Below are positions 44,162 to 54,322 of a stretch of 64,000 nt of DNA, one piece after another. The position numbers and the translations under genes were made by a program. Origin of the DNA: Tistrella bauzanensis (lineage in GTDB: Bacteria; Pseudomonadota; Alphaproteobacteria; Tistrellales; Tistrellaceae); the NCBI RefSeq assembly GCF_014636235.1, contig NZ_BMDZ01000005.1:78520-142519 (forward strand), read 5' to 3'. Each line of letters begins with the position of its first letter. Position 1 is the first letter of the stretch. The notes under the pieces are model-generated. The model was given only the letters and a program-made list of their open reading frames with translations, ran no database searches and was not told the DNA's origin.

Positions 44162-44905
44162 ATGACCGAGCCACTTACCCCGATCGATGGCGACACGCTG
44201 CCTGCCGACACCGAAGCCGGCGCCGAACCAACCGAGGCGGTGTTGCCTCAGGTGCTGCGCGATCGCGACCTGGTGTTGGAAGCAGCCCTGCCCGACCTGC
44301 CCTTCGACGGCTGGACCGACGACGTCGTGCGCCGGGCAGGCATTGCCACGGGCTTCGACCCGGTGGCCATCCGGCGGCTGTTCCCGCGGGGCCGGGTGGA
44401 TCTGATCGTGCATTTCTGCGACTGGGCCGACCGGCGGATGGTCGCGGAGCTTGAGGCGATGGGCCTTGCCACCATGCCGATGCGGGTCCGGATCAGCACT
44501 GCCGTCCGGGTGCGGCTGGAACAGAACGCGTTGCATCGCGAAGCGATCCGCACCGCGCTGGGCATTCTGGCACTGCCGCAGAACGCCGCTCTGGGCCTGA
44601 AGACGCTATACCGGACGGTGGACGCGATGTGGTGGGCGGCGGGCGATACCGCCACCGATTTCAGCTTCTATACCAAACGGGCGACACTGGCCGGGGTCTA
44701 CAGTTCCACCCTGGCGGTCTGGCTGGACGATCGCAGCGAGGGGTTCGCCGACAGCTGGGCGTTTCTCGACCGGCGGATCGCCGATGTCATGCGCATCCAG
44801 AAGCTGCGCGGGCGGGTGGAGAAGCTGCTGCCCGACCCACGCCGCCTGCTGCCCGGTGGCGGCGGTCTTCTGCGGCGCAACCCGCTCAGGATGCGCGGGC
44901 GCTGA
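44162..44905 (+). CDS. COQ9 family protein
   Basis: 247-residue homologue of mitochondrial COQ9, a lipid-binding TetR-like fold protein that supports ubiquinone hydroxylation. The N-terminal part has LRDRDLVLEAALPDLPFDGW and a helix-turn-helix-like VVRRAGIATGFDPVAIRRLF. The C-terminal half is the COQ9 domain (TLYRTVDAMWWAAGDTATDF, SFYTKRATLAGVYSSTL). ATG 44162 follows GGGAG. Its stop directly abuts the purK stop on the other strand. Confidence 0.92.
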   Translation: MTEPLTPIDGDTLPADTEAGAEPTEAVLPQVLRDRDLVLEAALPDLPFDGWTDDVVRRAGIATGFDPVAIRRLFPRGRVDLIVHFCDWADRRMVAELEAMGLATMPMRVRISTAVRVRLEQNALHREAIRTALGILALPQNAALGLKTLYRTVDAMWWAAGDTATDFSFYTKRATLAGVYSSTLAVWLDDRSEGFADSWAFLDRRIADVMRIQKLRGRVEKLLPDPRRLLPGGGGLLRRNPLRMRGR

Positions 44906-46057
44906 TCAGGCGCCCGATCCGTCCCCGGATACGGGCGTGACGGCGGCGGTGCCAAGCCGGGTGACATGCCCCATCTTGCGCCCCGGCTTGGCCTCGCTCT
45001 TGCCGTAAAGATGCAGCTTGGCCCTGGGCTCGGCCAGGATCGCCTGCCAGCGCTCGATATCGTCGCCGATCAGGTTTTCCATCCGGGCATCCACCAGCCG
45101 CGACGGATCACCCAGCGGCAGATCGGCCACCGCGCGGATGAACTGCTCGAACTGGCTGGTGGCGGCGGCATCGAACGACCAGTGGCCGGAATTATGCGGC
45201 CGCGGCGCCATCTCGTTCACCAGAACCCGACCATCGCGGGTGACGAACATCTCCACCGCCAGCAGGCCTTCCAGCCCCATGGCCTCGGCCAGCATCCGCG
45301 CCACCCGCTCGGCCTCGGCGGCGATCGCCGGGCTGATCCGCGCCGGCACCCGGCTGATATGCAGAATGCCGTCGCGATGGCTGTTCTCGGCCGGCTCGAA
45401 ACAGCGTACCGCCCCTGACGGGCTGCGGGCGACGATCACCGAGATTTCGCAGGTGAAATCGACCATGCCCTCCAGGATTGCCGGCGCACCGGCGATGGTG
45501 GCGAAGGCCGCCTCGGCTGCCGCCAGGAAGTCGCCATCGGCGCCGATCCGCGCCTGCCCTTTGCCATCGTAGCCAAGGGTGCGGGTCTTCAGGATCGCCG
45601 GCCGGCCCAGCGCGCCAATCGCCGCCACCAGCCCGTCCAGGTCGTCGACGCGGGCATAGGGTGCCGTGCCGATGCCGAGCCGGTTGACCAGATCCTTCTC
45701 GGTCAGCCGGTCCTGGGTGCTTTCCAGCACGGTCCAGGACGGGCGGACCGGGCGCCGGCCGGCCAGCCGCGCGACACTGGCCGCGGGCACGTTCTCGAAT
45801 TCGAAGGTCACCACGTCGACCGCCTCGGCGAAGGCGGCCAGCGCCGCTTCGTCGTCCCAGGCGGCACGGGTGCGGGCATCGGCCACCTCGGCCGCCGGGC
45901 TTTCCGCCTCCGGCGCATAGATATGGACCTTATAGCCCATGCGTGCCGCCGCCATCGCGGCCATCCGCCCCAACTGCCCGCCCCCCATGATACCGATCAC
46001 CGAACCGGGCTTGAGGGGGGACGGCCGGGCGGTGGCGGTGGCGGCGGGCTGGGTCAT
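44906..46057 (-). CDS. purK: 5-(carboxyamino)imidazole ribonucleotide synthase
   Basis: ATP-grasp enzyme of purine synthesis that carboxylates aminoimidazole ribonucleotide with bicarbonate. The 383-residue protein shows IGIMGGGQLGRMAAMAA, VTFEFENVP, ILKTRTLGYDGKGQ, EISVIVARSPSG and NEMAPRPHNSGHWS, all diagnostic for PurK. It lies downstream of purE on the same strand with a gap of 72 bases, and ends against the COQ9 gene without spacing. Confidence 0.95.
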   Translation of the reverse strand: MTQPAATATARPSPLKPGSVIGIMGGGQLGRMAAMAAARMGYKVHIYAPEAESPAAEVADARTRAAWDDEAALAAFAEAVDVVTFEFENVPAASVARLAGRRPVRPSWTVLESTQDRLTEKDLVNRLGIGTAPYARVDDLDGLVAAIGALGRPAILKTRTLGYDGKGQARIGADGDFLAAAEAAFATIAGAPAILEGMVDFTCEISVIVARSPSGAVRCFEPAENSHRDGILHISRVPARISPAIAAEAERVARMLAEAMGLEGLLAVEMFVTRDGRVLVNEMAPRPHNSGHWSFDAAATSQFEQFIRAVADLPLGDPSRLVDARMENLIGDDIERWQAILAEPRAKLHLYGKSEAKPGRKMGHVTRLGTAAVTPVSGDGSGA

Positions 46058-46129
46058 CGGTGCGGGTCCATGGCTGACGGGCGGAGAGAAGCGGGAGGCA
46101 GATCGGGTTCCGGCGGAAAAATCGGCCGG

Positions 46130-46675
46130 TCAGGCCGGATCGTCGACCGGCTCGATCGCGACGCCATCGGTCTGTTCGGCGCGGAAGGCCTCCAGCGCCG
46201 CGTACACCGCCTGATCGTGATTGGCAATGATCGCCGTGGCCAGCAGGGCCGCATTCTTGGCGCCGGCCTCGCCGATCGCGAGCGTGCCGACCGGGATGCC
46301 GGCGGGCATCTGCACGATCGACAACAGGCTGTCCATCCCGTTCAGCGCCCGGCTCTGCACCGGCACACCCAGAACCGGCACACTGGTCTGGGCGGCGATC
46401 ATCCCCGGCAGATGGGCGGCGCCACCGGCACCGGCGATGATCACCTGAAGCCCGCGTGCACGCGCGGTCGCGGCATAATCGGCCATGCGCTGCGGCGTGC
46501 GGTGGGCCGAGACGATCCGGACCTCATGCGGCACGCCGAAGCGTTCCAGCAGCCGGGCGGCATGGCACATCGTCGCCCAGTCGGACTGGCTGCCCATCAC
46601 GATGCCGACCACGGGTGCGCCGGTTTCCGATTGGGGAGCGGCCTCGGCACGGGTGGAGGTCATCTTTTCGGTCAT
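46130..46675 (-). CDS. purE: 5-(carboxyamino)imidazole ribonucleotide mutase
   Basis: Moves the carboxyl group of the PurK product to give CAIR. The 181-residue protein has [43 protein letters not shown] and [19 protein letters not shown], the class I PurE motifs. ATG 46675 follows AAGGAC; ATG 46663 is also possible. With purK it forms a two-gene operon. Confidence 0.95.
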   Translation of the reverse strand: MTEKMTSTRAEAAPQSETGAPVVGIVMGSQSDWATMCHAARLLERFGVPHEVRIVSAHRTPQRMADYAATARARGLQVIIAGAGGAAHLPGMIAAQTSVPVLGVPVQSRALNGMDSLLSIVQMPAGIPVGTLAIGEAGAKNAALLATAIIANHDQAVYAALEAFRAEQTDGVAIEPVDDPA

Positions 46676-46804
46676 CAGGCTGCATGTCCTTGGCAAAGGT
46701 GGCCCCGGGGGCAGAGCGGTGGAGCGAAGAGCCGCGGATTATACGGATACCCCGGGGGCATGTATACTGACCGCCCCCACAGACTTTGCCGGAACACGCC
46801 CGCC

Positions 46805-47371
46805 ATGCCCAGCCCCGCCACCGACCTGACGGCACCGCGCACGCCGATTGCCGCCCATGCCCATGCGGTCTATGCCCGCCCCTGCGCGGCACCGGTGTGT
46901 CTGGCGGTGCAGGATCGCTTCGGCGCCGACGTGCCGCTGATCCTGATGCTGCATCATGCCGCAGCGACGGGCCGGCAGCTCGATCGCCACGGCGTGGCGG
47001 CGCTGGATGATGCGCTGGCCGGATGGCGGGCGCAGGTGGTGCGGCCGCTGCGCACGCTGCGGCGGCAGCTCCGTGGCCCGGCGCCGGCAGGAGGTGCCGT
47101 CGATGCCGGCCGCGCGCGTGCGATCGGCGACCACCTGCTCGTGGCCGAAATCGCGGCCGAAACAGCGCTGCTGGATGCGATCGGCCCCACCCTGAACACC
47201 CTGGCCCGGCCTGCCGAAGGCTGCCAGGGCCGGGCTTCATTCGCCGGCATGCTCCAGATCTATGGTCGCCTGCTTGCCGCACCGCAGGCCGACTGGACGG
47301 ATGCGACCGACCGGCTGCTCGCCTGCCTTGGGCCGCTGATCGACCGGGCGCCGGAAGAGGATCAGGCTTGA
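46805..47371 (+). CDS. TIGR02444-like hypothetical protein
   Basis: 188 residues. The N-terminal YARPCAAPVCLAVQDRFGADVPLILMLH closely follows the YxxPGVxxxCLxLQDxxGxDVxLLL pattern of TIGR02444, a family of unknown function common in proteobacteria. The remainder is helical, with arginine-rich PLRTLRRQLRG. It diverges from purE. ATG 46805 was chosen for the conserved start, and there is no strong Shine-Dalgarno. Confidence 0.7.
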   Translation: MPSPATDLTAPRTPIAAHAHAVYARPCAAPVCLAVQDRFGADVPLILMLHHAAATGRQLDRHGVAALDDALAGWRAQVVRPLRTLRRQLRGPAPAGGAVDAGRARAIGDHLLVAEIAAETALLDAIGPTLNTLARPAEGCQGRASFAGMLQIYGRLLAAPQADWTDATDRLLACLGPLIDRAPEEDQA

Positions 47372-47559
47372 TCTTTCAGGGATCGAAGGCATTGCCCTAT
47401 GCTGACAGCCGGACGACACGTGGTCCGAGGTCGTCCGCGGCCGCCCGGCTTTGCTGCCGCGCGCCCGCCCCACAGTCCACCCCGTGCAGCCGGATTGCGC
47501 CCCAGGTGCCCACAGCTCAGCCCGTTTCCAGCCGGCCCGCCGGTGCGCGCCGTCCACGC

Positions 47560-49269
47560 GTGCCCTCACCACAACACCGGCCGCGCCACGGCCTGCTGAT
47601 GCTGTTGCTGATCTGGGTGGCCGCCGGATTGCTGGTCAACCTGCCGGCGCGCCCGTCGGACTGGCTGTCGATGCCGCATCTACGGCTGTCGATCGAAGTC
47701 GCGGCCGTCATCCTGCTGGCGCTGGTGCTGCCCGGCGCCTTTCCGGTCAACCGCGGCAGCGGGCTCAACCGCAGCCCGGCCCGGTCGGAACGCTGGCTGC
47801 CCGATCTGCTGCTGAAACTGGCGGCGCTGGGCTTATCGGCGCTGGTGCTGCTGCGCGGCGCCGATCTGGTCGCCCATGCCGCCGCCGGCCGGCCGCTCGA
47901 TCTGGGCCGCGACCTGTTCCTGCTGCCGGCCCTGTGGGATGTGCTGGCAGGCGACCCGATGCGGCTGGCCCTGGTGCTGGCCTTATGGCTGCTGCCGGCC
48001 ATGCTGGTCTATGTGCTGGCCCGGCGCGGCCAGGATCTGGCGCGCCGGTCGCTGTCCGGGCCGCGCCGGCGGGCGGTGGCGGTATGCCTGCTGGGGCTGG
48101 TGCTGGCCGGCGACATGGCGCTGCTCGCCGCCGGCCGGGGTGGCGGTCCGGTGGGGGCAGGCGCCCTGCGGCTGGCCGCAGTTCAGGCCGATCACCTGGG
48201 CCAGCGCGCCCGCATCGATGCCGAGCTTGCCGCCGCGATCGCCGACGATCCGGCCGCCATCCTGCCGGGACCGGCCCTGTTCCCGCGGCTGCGTGGCCAT
48301 GACGTGCACCTGTTCTTCATGGAAAGCTATGGCTGGTCGGCGCAGCACGACCCGCGGATCGCGGCCACCATCGGCCACAGGCTGAATGATCTGGATCGGG
48401 TGCTGAAGGCTGCCGGTTTCACGGTCGCCAGTGCCTGGCTGGACAGCCCCGTGGTGGGCGGCCAGTCCTGGCTTGCCCATGGCACGCTGCTTTCAGGGCT
48501 GACGCTGGATCGTCAGCCGGCCTATGACTATGCCCTGACCGCCGGCCGGACCACGCTCGTCGACCTGTTCAACCGGGCCGGCTGGCGGAGCGTGGCCCTG
48601 ATGCCCGCCATCCGGCAGGTCTGGCCGGAAGCGGCGCTGTTCGGCTATGACCGGGTGCTGGATGCGGCGGCGCTGGACTATCGCGGCCCGGCCTTCGGCT
48701 GGCCGACGGTGCCCGACCAGTTCAGCCTGGACCGGTTCGTGGCCGAGGAACAGGCGCCGCCCTCCGGCCGGCGCCAGCCGCTGTTCCTGGAATTCGCCAT
48801 GATCACCAGCCATCATCCCTGGGGGCCGCTGCCGCCGCTGCTCGGTGACTGGGCGATGGCCGGCACCGATCACGGCACTGTCTTCGGAACCGCGCCCCCG
48901 CCCGCGGCACAGCCGTTTCCGGCGGCAACCACCGACTGGGCCGAACGCTATGCCAATGCGTTGGACTATACCCTGGCGCTGGTCGGGCGCTGGGCGACCG
49001 AGCGCATGCCCAAGGATGCCCTGCTGATCGTGGTCGGCGACCATCAGCCGCCGCTGGTGACGCCGGCCGGCGCGCCGCGATCGGTGCCGATCCATGTCAT
49101 CAGCCGCGACCGGTCGCTGATCCGCGCGTTCATGGCCGAAGGCATGACGCCGGGGCTGATGCTTGCCGCCGATGCGCCGGTGCGACCGATGAGCGACTGG
49201 CGCGATCTGATGATCCGCGCCACCCGAGAGGCACCACAGCCGATTGCACGCCTGGGCGAAGCAGGATAG
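47560..49269 (+). CDS. Membrane sulfatase-like (alkaline phosphatase superfamily) protein
   Basis: About 569 residues. The N-terminal about 220 hold four or five hydrophobic helices (LLMLLLIWVAAGLLVNL, AAVILLALVLPGAF and others). The remainder is a sulfatase/LTA-synthase-like domain with DVHLFFMESYGW, VVGGQSWLAHGTLLSGL (nucleophile region), FLEFAMITSHHPWG and LIVVGDHQPPLV (metal Asp-His). This is the layout of periplasmic phosphoglycerol or phosphoethanolamine transferases. The start is uncertain: GTG 47560 gives a basic end before helix 1; ATG 47599 is the next candidate. Confidence 0.8.
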   Translation: MPSPQHRPRHGLLMLLLIWVAAGLLVNLPARPSDWLSMPHLRLSIEVAAVILLALVLPGAFPVNRGSGLNRSPARSERWLPDLLLKLAALGLSALVLLRGADLVAHAAAGRPLDLGRDLFLLPALWDVLAGDPMRLALVLALWLLPAMLVYVLARRGQDLARRSLSGPRRRAVAVCLLGLVLAGDMALLAAGRGGGPVGAGALRLAAVQADHLGQRARIDAELAAAIADDPAAILPGPALFPRLRGHDVHLFFMESYGWSAQHDPRIAATIGHRLNDLDRVLKAAGFTVASAWLDSPVVGGQSWLAHGTLLSGLTLDRQPAYDYALTAGRTTLVDLFNRAGWRSVALMPAIRQVWPEAALFGYDRVLDAAALDYRGPAFGWPTVPDQFSLDRFVAEEQAPPSGRRQPLFLEFAMITSHHPWGPLPPLLGDWAMAGTDHGTVFGTAPPPAAQPFPAATTDWAERYANALDYTLALVGRWATERMPKDALLIVVGDHQPPLVTPAGAPRSVPIHVISRDRSLIRAFMAEGMTPGLMLAADAPVRPMSDWRDLMIRATREAPQPIARLGEAG

Positions 49270-49338
49270 CTTCGTTTCCCGAAGTCATATCGTCAGCGGC
49301 GACAAGCCGCGACATCTGAGGGAAGGCAGGAACGCTTC

Positions 49339-50316
49339 ATGAAGACGCGCATCACCGAGCTGCTGGGCATCCGGCATCCGATCATCCAGGGCGGCATGCA
49401 TTATGTGGGCTTTGCCGAGCTTGCCGCCGCCGTATCGAATGCCGGCGGGCTTGGCATCATCACCGGCCTGACCCAGAAGACGCCCGAGCTTCTGGCCCGC
49501 GAGATTGCCCGCGCCCGTGAGATGACCGACCAGCCGATCGGCGTCAACCTGACCTTTCTGCCGACCTTCGCCTCGCCGCCCTATCCTGAATACATCCGCG
49601 CGATCATCGAGGGTGGCGTCACCATCGTCGAGACCGCCGGCCGCAGCCCGCAGGCCTATATGCCGGCGCTGAAGGAAGCGGGCATCAAGGTGATCCACAA
49701 ATGCACCTCGGTGCGCCATGCGCTGAAGGCCGAGAAGATCGGCTGCGACGCGGTGAGCGTCGACGGCTTCGAATGCGGCGGTCATCCGGGTGAGGACGAC
49801 ATCCCGAACATGATCCTGCTGCCCCGCGCGGCCGAGGAGCTGACCATTCCCTTCGTGGCATCGGGCGGCATGGCCGATGCCCGCAGCCTGGTGGCGGCGC
49901 TGGCGTTGGGCGCCGACGGCATGAACATGGGCACCCGCTTCATCGCCACCAAAGAAGCCCCGGTGCACGAGAACGTGAAACAGGCGATCGTCGCCGCCTC
50001 GGAACTCGATACCCGGCTGATCATGCGCCGGCTGACCAACACCGAACGCGTGCTGGCCAACCCCGCCGTCGACCGGATCGTCGAGATCGAGCGCGAAAAA
50101 GGCCCAGATCTCAAGATCGACGACATCCATGATCTCGTGGCGGGCGTCTATCCGAAGGTGATGATCGACGGCGACATGGATGCCGGCGCCTGGAGCTGCG
50201 GCATGGTCGCCGGGCTGATCCACGACGTGCCGAGCTGCCAGGAGCTGATCGACCGGATCATGTCGGAAGCCGAAAGCCTGATCAACGCCCGGCTCGCGGG
50301 CATGGTCGCGCGCTGA
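49339..50316 (+). CDS. Nitronate monooxygenase / FabK-like flavoprotein
   Basis: 325-residue FMN TIM-barrel of the nitronate monooxygenase family. IRHPIIQGGMHYVG is the flavin-binding start, GVNLTF and the catalytic-region GFECGGHPGEDD follow, and FVASGGMADARSLVAALALGADGMNMGTRF binds the phosphate. Members oxidise nitronates such as propionate-3-nitronate, while FabK reduces enoyl-ACP; this sequence is nearer the former. The start is ATG 49339, with GAGGGAAGG upstream. An HxlR regulator follows 17 bases downstream. Confidence 0.87.
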   Translation: MKTRITELLGIRHPIIQGGMHYVGFAELAAAVSNAGGLGIITGLTQKTPELLAREIARAREMTDQPIGVNLTFLPTFASPPYPEYIRAIIEGGVTIVETAGRSPQAYMPALKEAGIKVIHKCTSVRHALKAEKIGCDAVSVDGFECGGHPGEDDIPNMILLPRAAEELTIPFVASGGMADARSLVAALALGADGMNMGTRFIATKEAPVHENVKQAIVAASELDTRLIMRRLTNTERVLANPAVDRIVEIEREKGPDLKIDDIHDLVAGVYPKVMIDGDMDAGAWSCGMVAGLIHDVPSCQELIDRIMSEAESLINARLAGMVAR

Positions 50317-50333
50317 ACGGCTGACGGAGGCGA

Positions 50334-50837
50334 ATGGCGGCGCGCATGAACCGGATCGCACTGGATCAGATGGAGTGCAGCATCGCGCGGGCGCTGGACG
50401 TCGTGGGCACCGCCCATGCCGTGCTGATCCTGCGCAATGCCTTCAATGGCATGCGCACCTTCGATGCCTTTCAGGCGCATCTGGGGATGTCGTCCAGTGT
50501 GCTGGCGGCACGGCTGAAGCTGCTCACCACCGCCGGCATCCTGGAAAAGCGCGCCTCGCCCACCGATGGCCGGTCGTTCGAATACCGGCTGACGGCGAAG
50601 GGGCGCGATCTGTATCCGGTGCTGGTGGCGCTGCTGCACTGGGGTGAGACCTGGGATGCCAGCCCCGATGGCCCCCGCCTGACCCTCGTCGAAACCGCGA
50701 CCGGGCGACCGGTCCAGACGATGGCGGTGCGGTCGGAAGACGGCCGGGCGCTGGACCCGCGCGAGGTGACCGCCATGCCCGGCCCCGGCGCCGGCCACAA
50801 GACCCACAGCCTTGCCGGATGGCGGCGGCGCGGCTGA
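50334..50837 (+). CDS. HxlR-family transcriptional regulator
   Basis: 167-residue winged-helix regulator. CSIARALDVVGTAHAVLILRN is the HxlR opening with the near-invariant Cys. It is followed by FDAFQAHLGMSSSVLAARLKLL and the wing ASPTDGRSFEYRLTAKG. These often sense quinones or reactive electrophiles. GGAGG is only 3 bases before ATG 50334, so ATG 50346 (MNRIALDQ) may be the true start. It is probably co-transcribed with the flavoprotein gene and ends at an intrinsic terminator. Confidence 0.87.
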   Translation: MAARMNRIALDQMECSIARALDVVGTAHAVLILRNAFNGMRTFDAFQAHLGMSSSVLAARLKLLTTAGILEKRASPTDGRSFEYRLTAKGRDLYPVLVALLHWGETWDASPDGPRLTLVETATGRPVQTMAVRSEDGRALDPREVTAMPGPGAGHKTHSLAGWRRRG

Positions 50838-50878
50838 ACGACCGGCAGACGACCAGAAGACGACCTGCCCCAACGAGA

Positions 50879-50915
50879 CAGCGCGGCCCCGGTTTCCCGG
50901 AGCCGCGCTGCTTTT
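50879..50915 (+). terminator. Intrinsic terminator of the HxlR gene
   Basis: CAGCGCGGC (50879-50887) pairs with GCCGCGCTG (50902-50910), and CTTTTGTG follows. The stem lies just before the end of the convergent pntB gene. Confidence 0.85.
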
Positions 50916-50945
50916 GTGTTGAACCGTGGATGCGCCGCCGCTGGA

Positions 50946-52349
50946 TCAGGCGTGCTCGATCGCCTTGACGATGCCCTCGGTCATCTTCTTGGCGTCACCG
51001 AACAGCATCATGGTGTTGTTGCGATAGAACAGCTCGTTCTCGACGCCGGCATAGCCCGAGGCCAGGCTGCGCTTGATGAACAGCACCGTGCCCGCCCGCT
51101 CGACATCCAGGATCGGCATGCCATAGATCGGGCTGGTCGGATCGGTCTTGGCGGCCGGGTTGGTCACGTCGTTGGCGCCGATGACGAAAGCCACATCGGT
51201 GGAGGCGAAGTCGCGGTTGATGTCTTCCAGCTCGAACACCGCGTCATAGGGCACATTGGCCTCGGCCAGCAGCACGTTCATATGCCCGGGCATACGGCCC
51301 GCCACCGGATGAATGGCATAGCGCACCTTGACGCCGGCCTTTTCCAACTGGTCGGCCATTTCCTTCAGCGCATGCTGGGCCTGCGCCACGGCCATGCCGT
51401 AACCGGGAACGATGATCACCGACGAGGCGTTCTTCATGATGAAAGCGGCATCGTCGGCGCTGCCCTGGCGCACGGTCCGGTCGCCCAGATCGGCACCACC
51501 CGCCGCCGCCGTGCTGCCATCGGTGCCGAAGCCGCCGAGGATCACGTTGACGAACGAGCGGTTCATGCCCTTGCACATGATGTAGGACAGGATCGCGCCG
51601 CTGGAACCGACCAGCGCGCCGGTGATGATCAGCAGATGGTTTTCAAGTGTGAAGCCGATACCGGCCGCCGCCCAGCCCGAATAGCTGTTCAGCATCGACA
51701 CGACCACCGGCATATCGGCGCCGCCGATCGGGATGATCAGCAGAATGCCGAGGGCCAGCGCGATCAGGGTCAGCAGCCAGAACGCCACCGGCGACTCGGT
51801 CAGGAAGAACACCACGATCAGCGCGATGACCGCCACACCCAGCGCCAGATTGACCCAATGCTGCATCGGGAAGCGCACCGGTGCCGATTTGAAGATGCCC
51901 TGCAGCTTGCCGAAGGCGATGATCGAGCCGGTGAAGGTGATGGCGCCGATGGCCGAACCCAGGCTGAGTTCGATCAGGCTGTTGGCATGGATGGCGCCGA
52001 CCGTGCCGATGCCATAGGCTTCCGGCGCATAGTAAGCGGCGGCGGCCACGAACACCGCGGCCAGACCCACCAGGCTGTGGAAGGCCGCGACGAGCTGCGG
52101 CATGGCCGTCATCTGGATGCGCAGCGCGATCACGGTGCCGATGCCGCCACCGATGATCACGCCGATCACGATCAGCCAGTAATTCTCGACGCCGGGCTGG
52201 AACAGCGTGACCAGAACGGCCAGCGCCATGCCGGCGATGCCGGTCCGGTTGCCATTGCGGGCGCTGACCGGAGACGACAGCCCCTTCAGCGCCATGATGA
52301 AGCAGATGGCCGCAACCAGATACAGCAGGGAGGAAAGATTTGCGTTCAC
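50946..52349 (-). CDS. pntB: NAD(P) transhydrogenase subunit beta
   Basis: 467-residue inner-membrane subunit. It has about nine transmembrane helices and a C-terminal NADP-binding domain III (VIIVPGYGMAVAQAQHAL, YAIHPVAGRMPGHMNVLLAEA, FVIGANDVTNPAAK). The enzyme couples proton entry to hydride transfer from NADH to NADP. It is the last gene of pntAA-pntAB-pntB, 10 bases after pntAB. Confidence 0.96.
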   Translation of the reverse strand: MNANLSSLLYLVAAICFIMALKGLSSPVSARNGNRTGIAGMALAVLVTLFQPGVENYWLIVIGVIIGGGIGTVIALRIQMTAMPQLVAAFHSLVGLAAVFVAAAAYYAPEAYGIGTVGAIHANSLIELSLGSAIGAITFTGSIIAFGKLQGIFKSAPVRFPMQHWVNLALGVAVIALIVVFFLTESPVAFWLLTLIALALGILLIIPIGGADMPVVVSMLNSYSGWAAAGIGFTLENHLLIITGALVGSSGAILSYIMCKGMNRSFVNVILGGFGTDGSTAAAGGADLGDRTVRQGSADDAAFIMKNASSVIIVPGYGMAVAQAQHALKEMADQLEKAGVKVRYAIHPVAGRMPGHMNVLLAEANVPYDAVFELEDINRDFASTDVAFVIGANDVTNPAAKTDPTSPIYGMPILDVERAGTVLFIKRSLASGYAGVENELFYRNNTMMLFGDAKKMTEGIVKAIEHA

Positions 52350-52359
52350 GATCCCGTCC

Positions 52360-52779
52360 TCACTGCTTCTTCTTGAACATCTGGAGCATGCGGTTGGTCA
52401 CCACAAAGCCGCCGAAGATGTTGACCGAGGCCAGTGTCACCGCCAGGAAGCCCATGACGGTGGCGAAGCCGAAGGTCGACGGGCCGGCGGCGATGATCGC
52501 GCCGACCACGATGATGCCGGAAATCGCGTTGGTCACCGCCATCAGCGGGGTGTGCAGCGCCGGCGTCACCTTCCAGACCACGTAATAGCCGACGAAGATC
52601 GCCAGCACGAACACGGTCAGGCCCAGCACCAGCGGATCGACGCCACCATGGGCGGCGGCACCGTCGACGGCGAGGCGGGCGATTTCGGCCTGCGCCTGAC
52701 GCGCGGCATCGAGGCTGGCATTCGCCGCCTCGACATTGGCATCGGCTGCGGACTGAAGCTGGTCGAGCGCGCTCATCAC
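52360..52779 (-). CDS. pntAB: NAD(P) transhydrogenase subunit alpha, part 2
   Basis: 139-residue membrane part of the split alpha subunit, as in Rhodospirillum rubrum. A charged alanine-rich N-terminal helix leads to [43 protein letters not shown] and [23 protein letters not shown], four hydrophobic segments in all. It overlaps the pntAA stop by 4 bases and starts at one of two adjacent ATGs. Confidence 0.94.
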   Translation of the reverse strand: MMSALDQLQSAADANVEAANASLDAARQAQAEIARLAVDGAAAHGGVDPLVLGLTVFVLAIFVGYYVVWKVTPALHTPLMAVTNAISGIIVVGAIIAAGPSTFGFATVMGFLAVTLASVNIFGGFVVTNRMLQMFKKKQ

Positions 52780-53915
52780 TCGCCCTCCTTGAAGTTCGGA
52801 TGCACCACGGCGCCATCACGGGTCAGCAATGTCCCGGCGATGATCTCGTCCGCGGTATCGACCTTGAGCGCCTTGGTCTCCTTGTCGACCAGCAGCGTCA
52901 CGAAGGTCAGCAGGTTCTTGGCATAAAGCTGGGTCGCGTTCACCGCCACCCGGCTCGGCACGTTCGGGAAGGCCACGATCCGCACGCCATGAACCTCGAC
53001 GATCTCGCCATGGCGGGTCAGCGCGCAGTTGCCCCCGGTCTCGGACGCCAGATCGACGATCACCGAGCCCGGCTTCATGGCCTGGACCATCTCTTCGGTG
53101 ATCAGAATCGGGGCCGGCTTGCCGGGGATCTGGGCGGTGGTGATGATCATGTCGATCTTCTTGACATGATCGGCCAGCACCTGCGCCTGACGCGCCTTAT
53201 AGGCGTCGCTCATCTCGCGGGCATAGCCGCCCTTGGTCTCGGCGGTTGCGGCCTCGTCATTCGGCACTTCCACGAACGAGGCGCCAAGGCTTTCCACCTG
53301 CTCCTTCACCGCCGGACGCACGTCGAAGGCCGACACCACACCACCCAGACGCCGGGCGGTGGCGATCGCCTGAAGGCCCGCGACGCCGGCGCCCAGCACC
53401 AGAACACGCGCCGGCGGCACGGTCCCGGCCGCGGTCATCATCATCGGCATGGCACGGCCGAACTCGGCCGCGGCATCGATCACCGCGCGATAGCCGGCCA
53501 GATTGCTCTGCGACGACAGCACATCCATCGACTGGGCACGGGTGATCCGCGGCACCAGTTCCATGGCGAAGGCGGTGACGTTGGCCGCAGCCAGCCGCTG
53601 CACCAGTTCGCGATTGGCATAAGGGCTCAGCATGGCGACCAGGGCGGCGCCCGCGGGCAGCGCCTCGGTTTCCGTCCCCGCATCGGGGGCCTGCACCTTC
53701 AACACCAGCGTCGCGCCGGCCACGGTCTCGGCCGCACTGGCGGCGATCTCGGCCCCGGCGGCCTTGAAGGCATCGTCGGTGATGGCGGCGCCAAGCCCGG
53801 CACCGGTCTCTACCACGACCTCACATCCGAGTTCGCGATATTTCTTGACCGTCTCGGGGGTCGCCGCGACGCGCCTCTCATGCGCACGGGTCTCCCTCGG
53901 AACTGCGATCCTCAT
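52776..53915 (-). CDS. pntAA: NAD(P) transhydrogenase subunit alpha, part 1
   Basis: 379-residue soluble NAD-binding domain I. It has [58 protein letters not shown] (Rossmann), the mobile-loop-like [15 protein letters not shown], and [13 protein letters not shown]. Separation from the membrane domain at the gene level is typical of alphaproteobacteria. A good promoter lies about 65 bases upstream on the minus strand. Confidence 0.95.
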   Translation of the reverse strand: MRIAVPRETRAHERRVAATPETVKKYRELGCEVVVETGAGLGAAITDDAFKAAGAEIAASAAETVAGATLVLKVQAPDAGTETEALPAGAALVAMLSPYANRELVQRLAAANVTAFAMELVPRITRAQSMDVLSSQSNLAGYRAVIDAAAEFGRAMPMMMTAAGTVPPARVLVLGAGVAGLQAIATARRLGGVVSAFDVRPAVKEQVESLGASFVEVPNDEAATAETKGGYAREMSDAYKARQAQVLADHVKKIDMIITTAQIPGKPAPILITEEMVQAMKPGSVIVDLASETGGNCALTRHGEIVEVHGVRIVAFPNVPSRVAVNATQLYAKNLLTFVTLLVDKETKALKVDTADEIIAGTLLTRDGAVVHPNFKEGE

Positions 53916-54322
53916 GGTCTCTCCGGCCCTCGTTCTGTCGCTGCGGTGCGCAACGCGGTCAGCGCTGCGGCGCAGCAATATTATGAGGCAGGCATCCTTG
54001 CCTCAAGTAACTTTATTTGCCAAGCACGCGATTTGTTGGAACACCGTTCCATACGGCACTGCATCCTGCCGCGCTGCACCGCGATCCGGCACCCATATCG
54101 GCAGCGCGTGCCGCCTGTCACCGCGCGGGCATTCCGGCGCCCCTCCGCCGCCGATGACGGCCGATCGCCGGCCAAGGCCCCCACAGCACTTATCGCCCGA
54201 TCGGCGGCAGGGTTCAACGCCCGATTCATGACGTTAGATCGATCCGTCGCAGAAAGCCTGCGCCGGACGGTCACGGATCACGCACCGGCTTCTTCAACCA
54301 CAAGCTGCTTCACGGGACAAAA
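53916..54322. other. Upstream region of pntAA up to the metH terminator
   Basis: 407 bases without a recognised gene. It contains the pnt promoter (53978-54006), and a palindrome TGGAAC-ACC-GTTCCA at 54037-54051 further upstream that could bind a regulator. No small protein was recognised. Confidence 0.5.
53978..54006 (-). promoter_or_regulatory. Promoter of pntAA-pntAB-pntB with embedded inverted repeat
   Basis: On the minus strand TTGAGG (54001-54006) and TAATAT (53978-53983) are 17 bases apart. A perfect 7-bp inverted repeat TGAGGCA/TGCCTCA (53984-53990 and 53999-54005) fills the space between and overlaps the -35 box, so it could be an operator. Confidence 0.6.
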
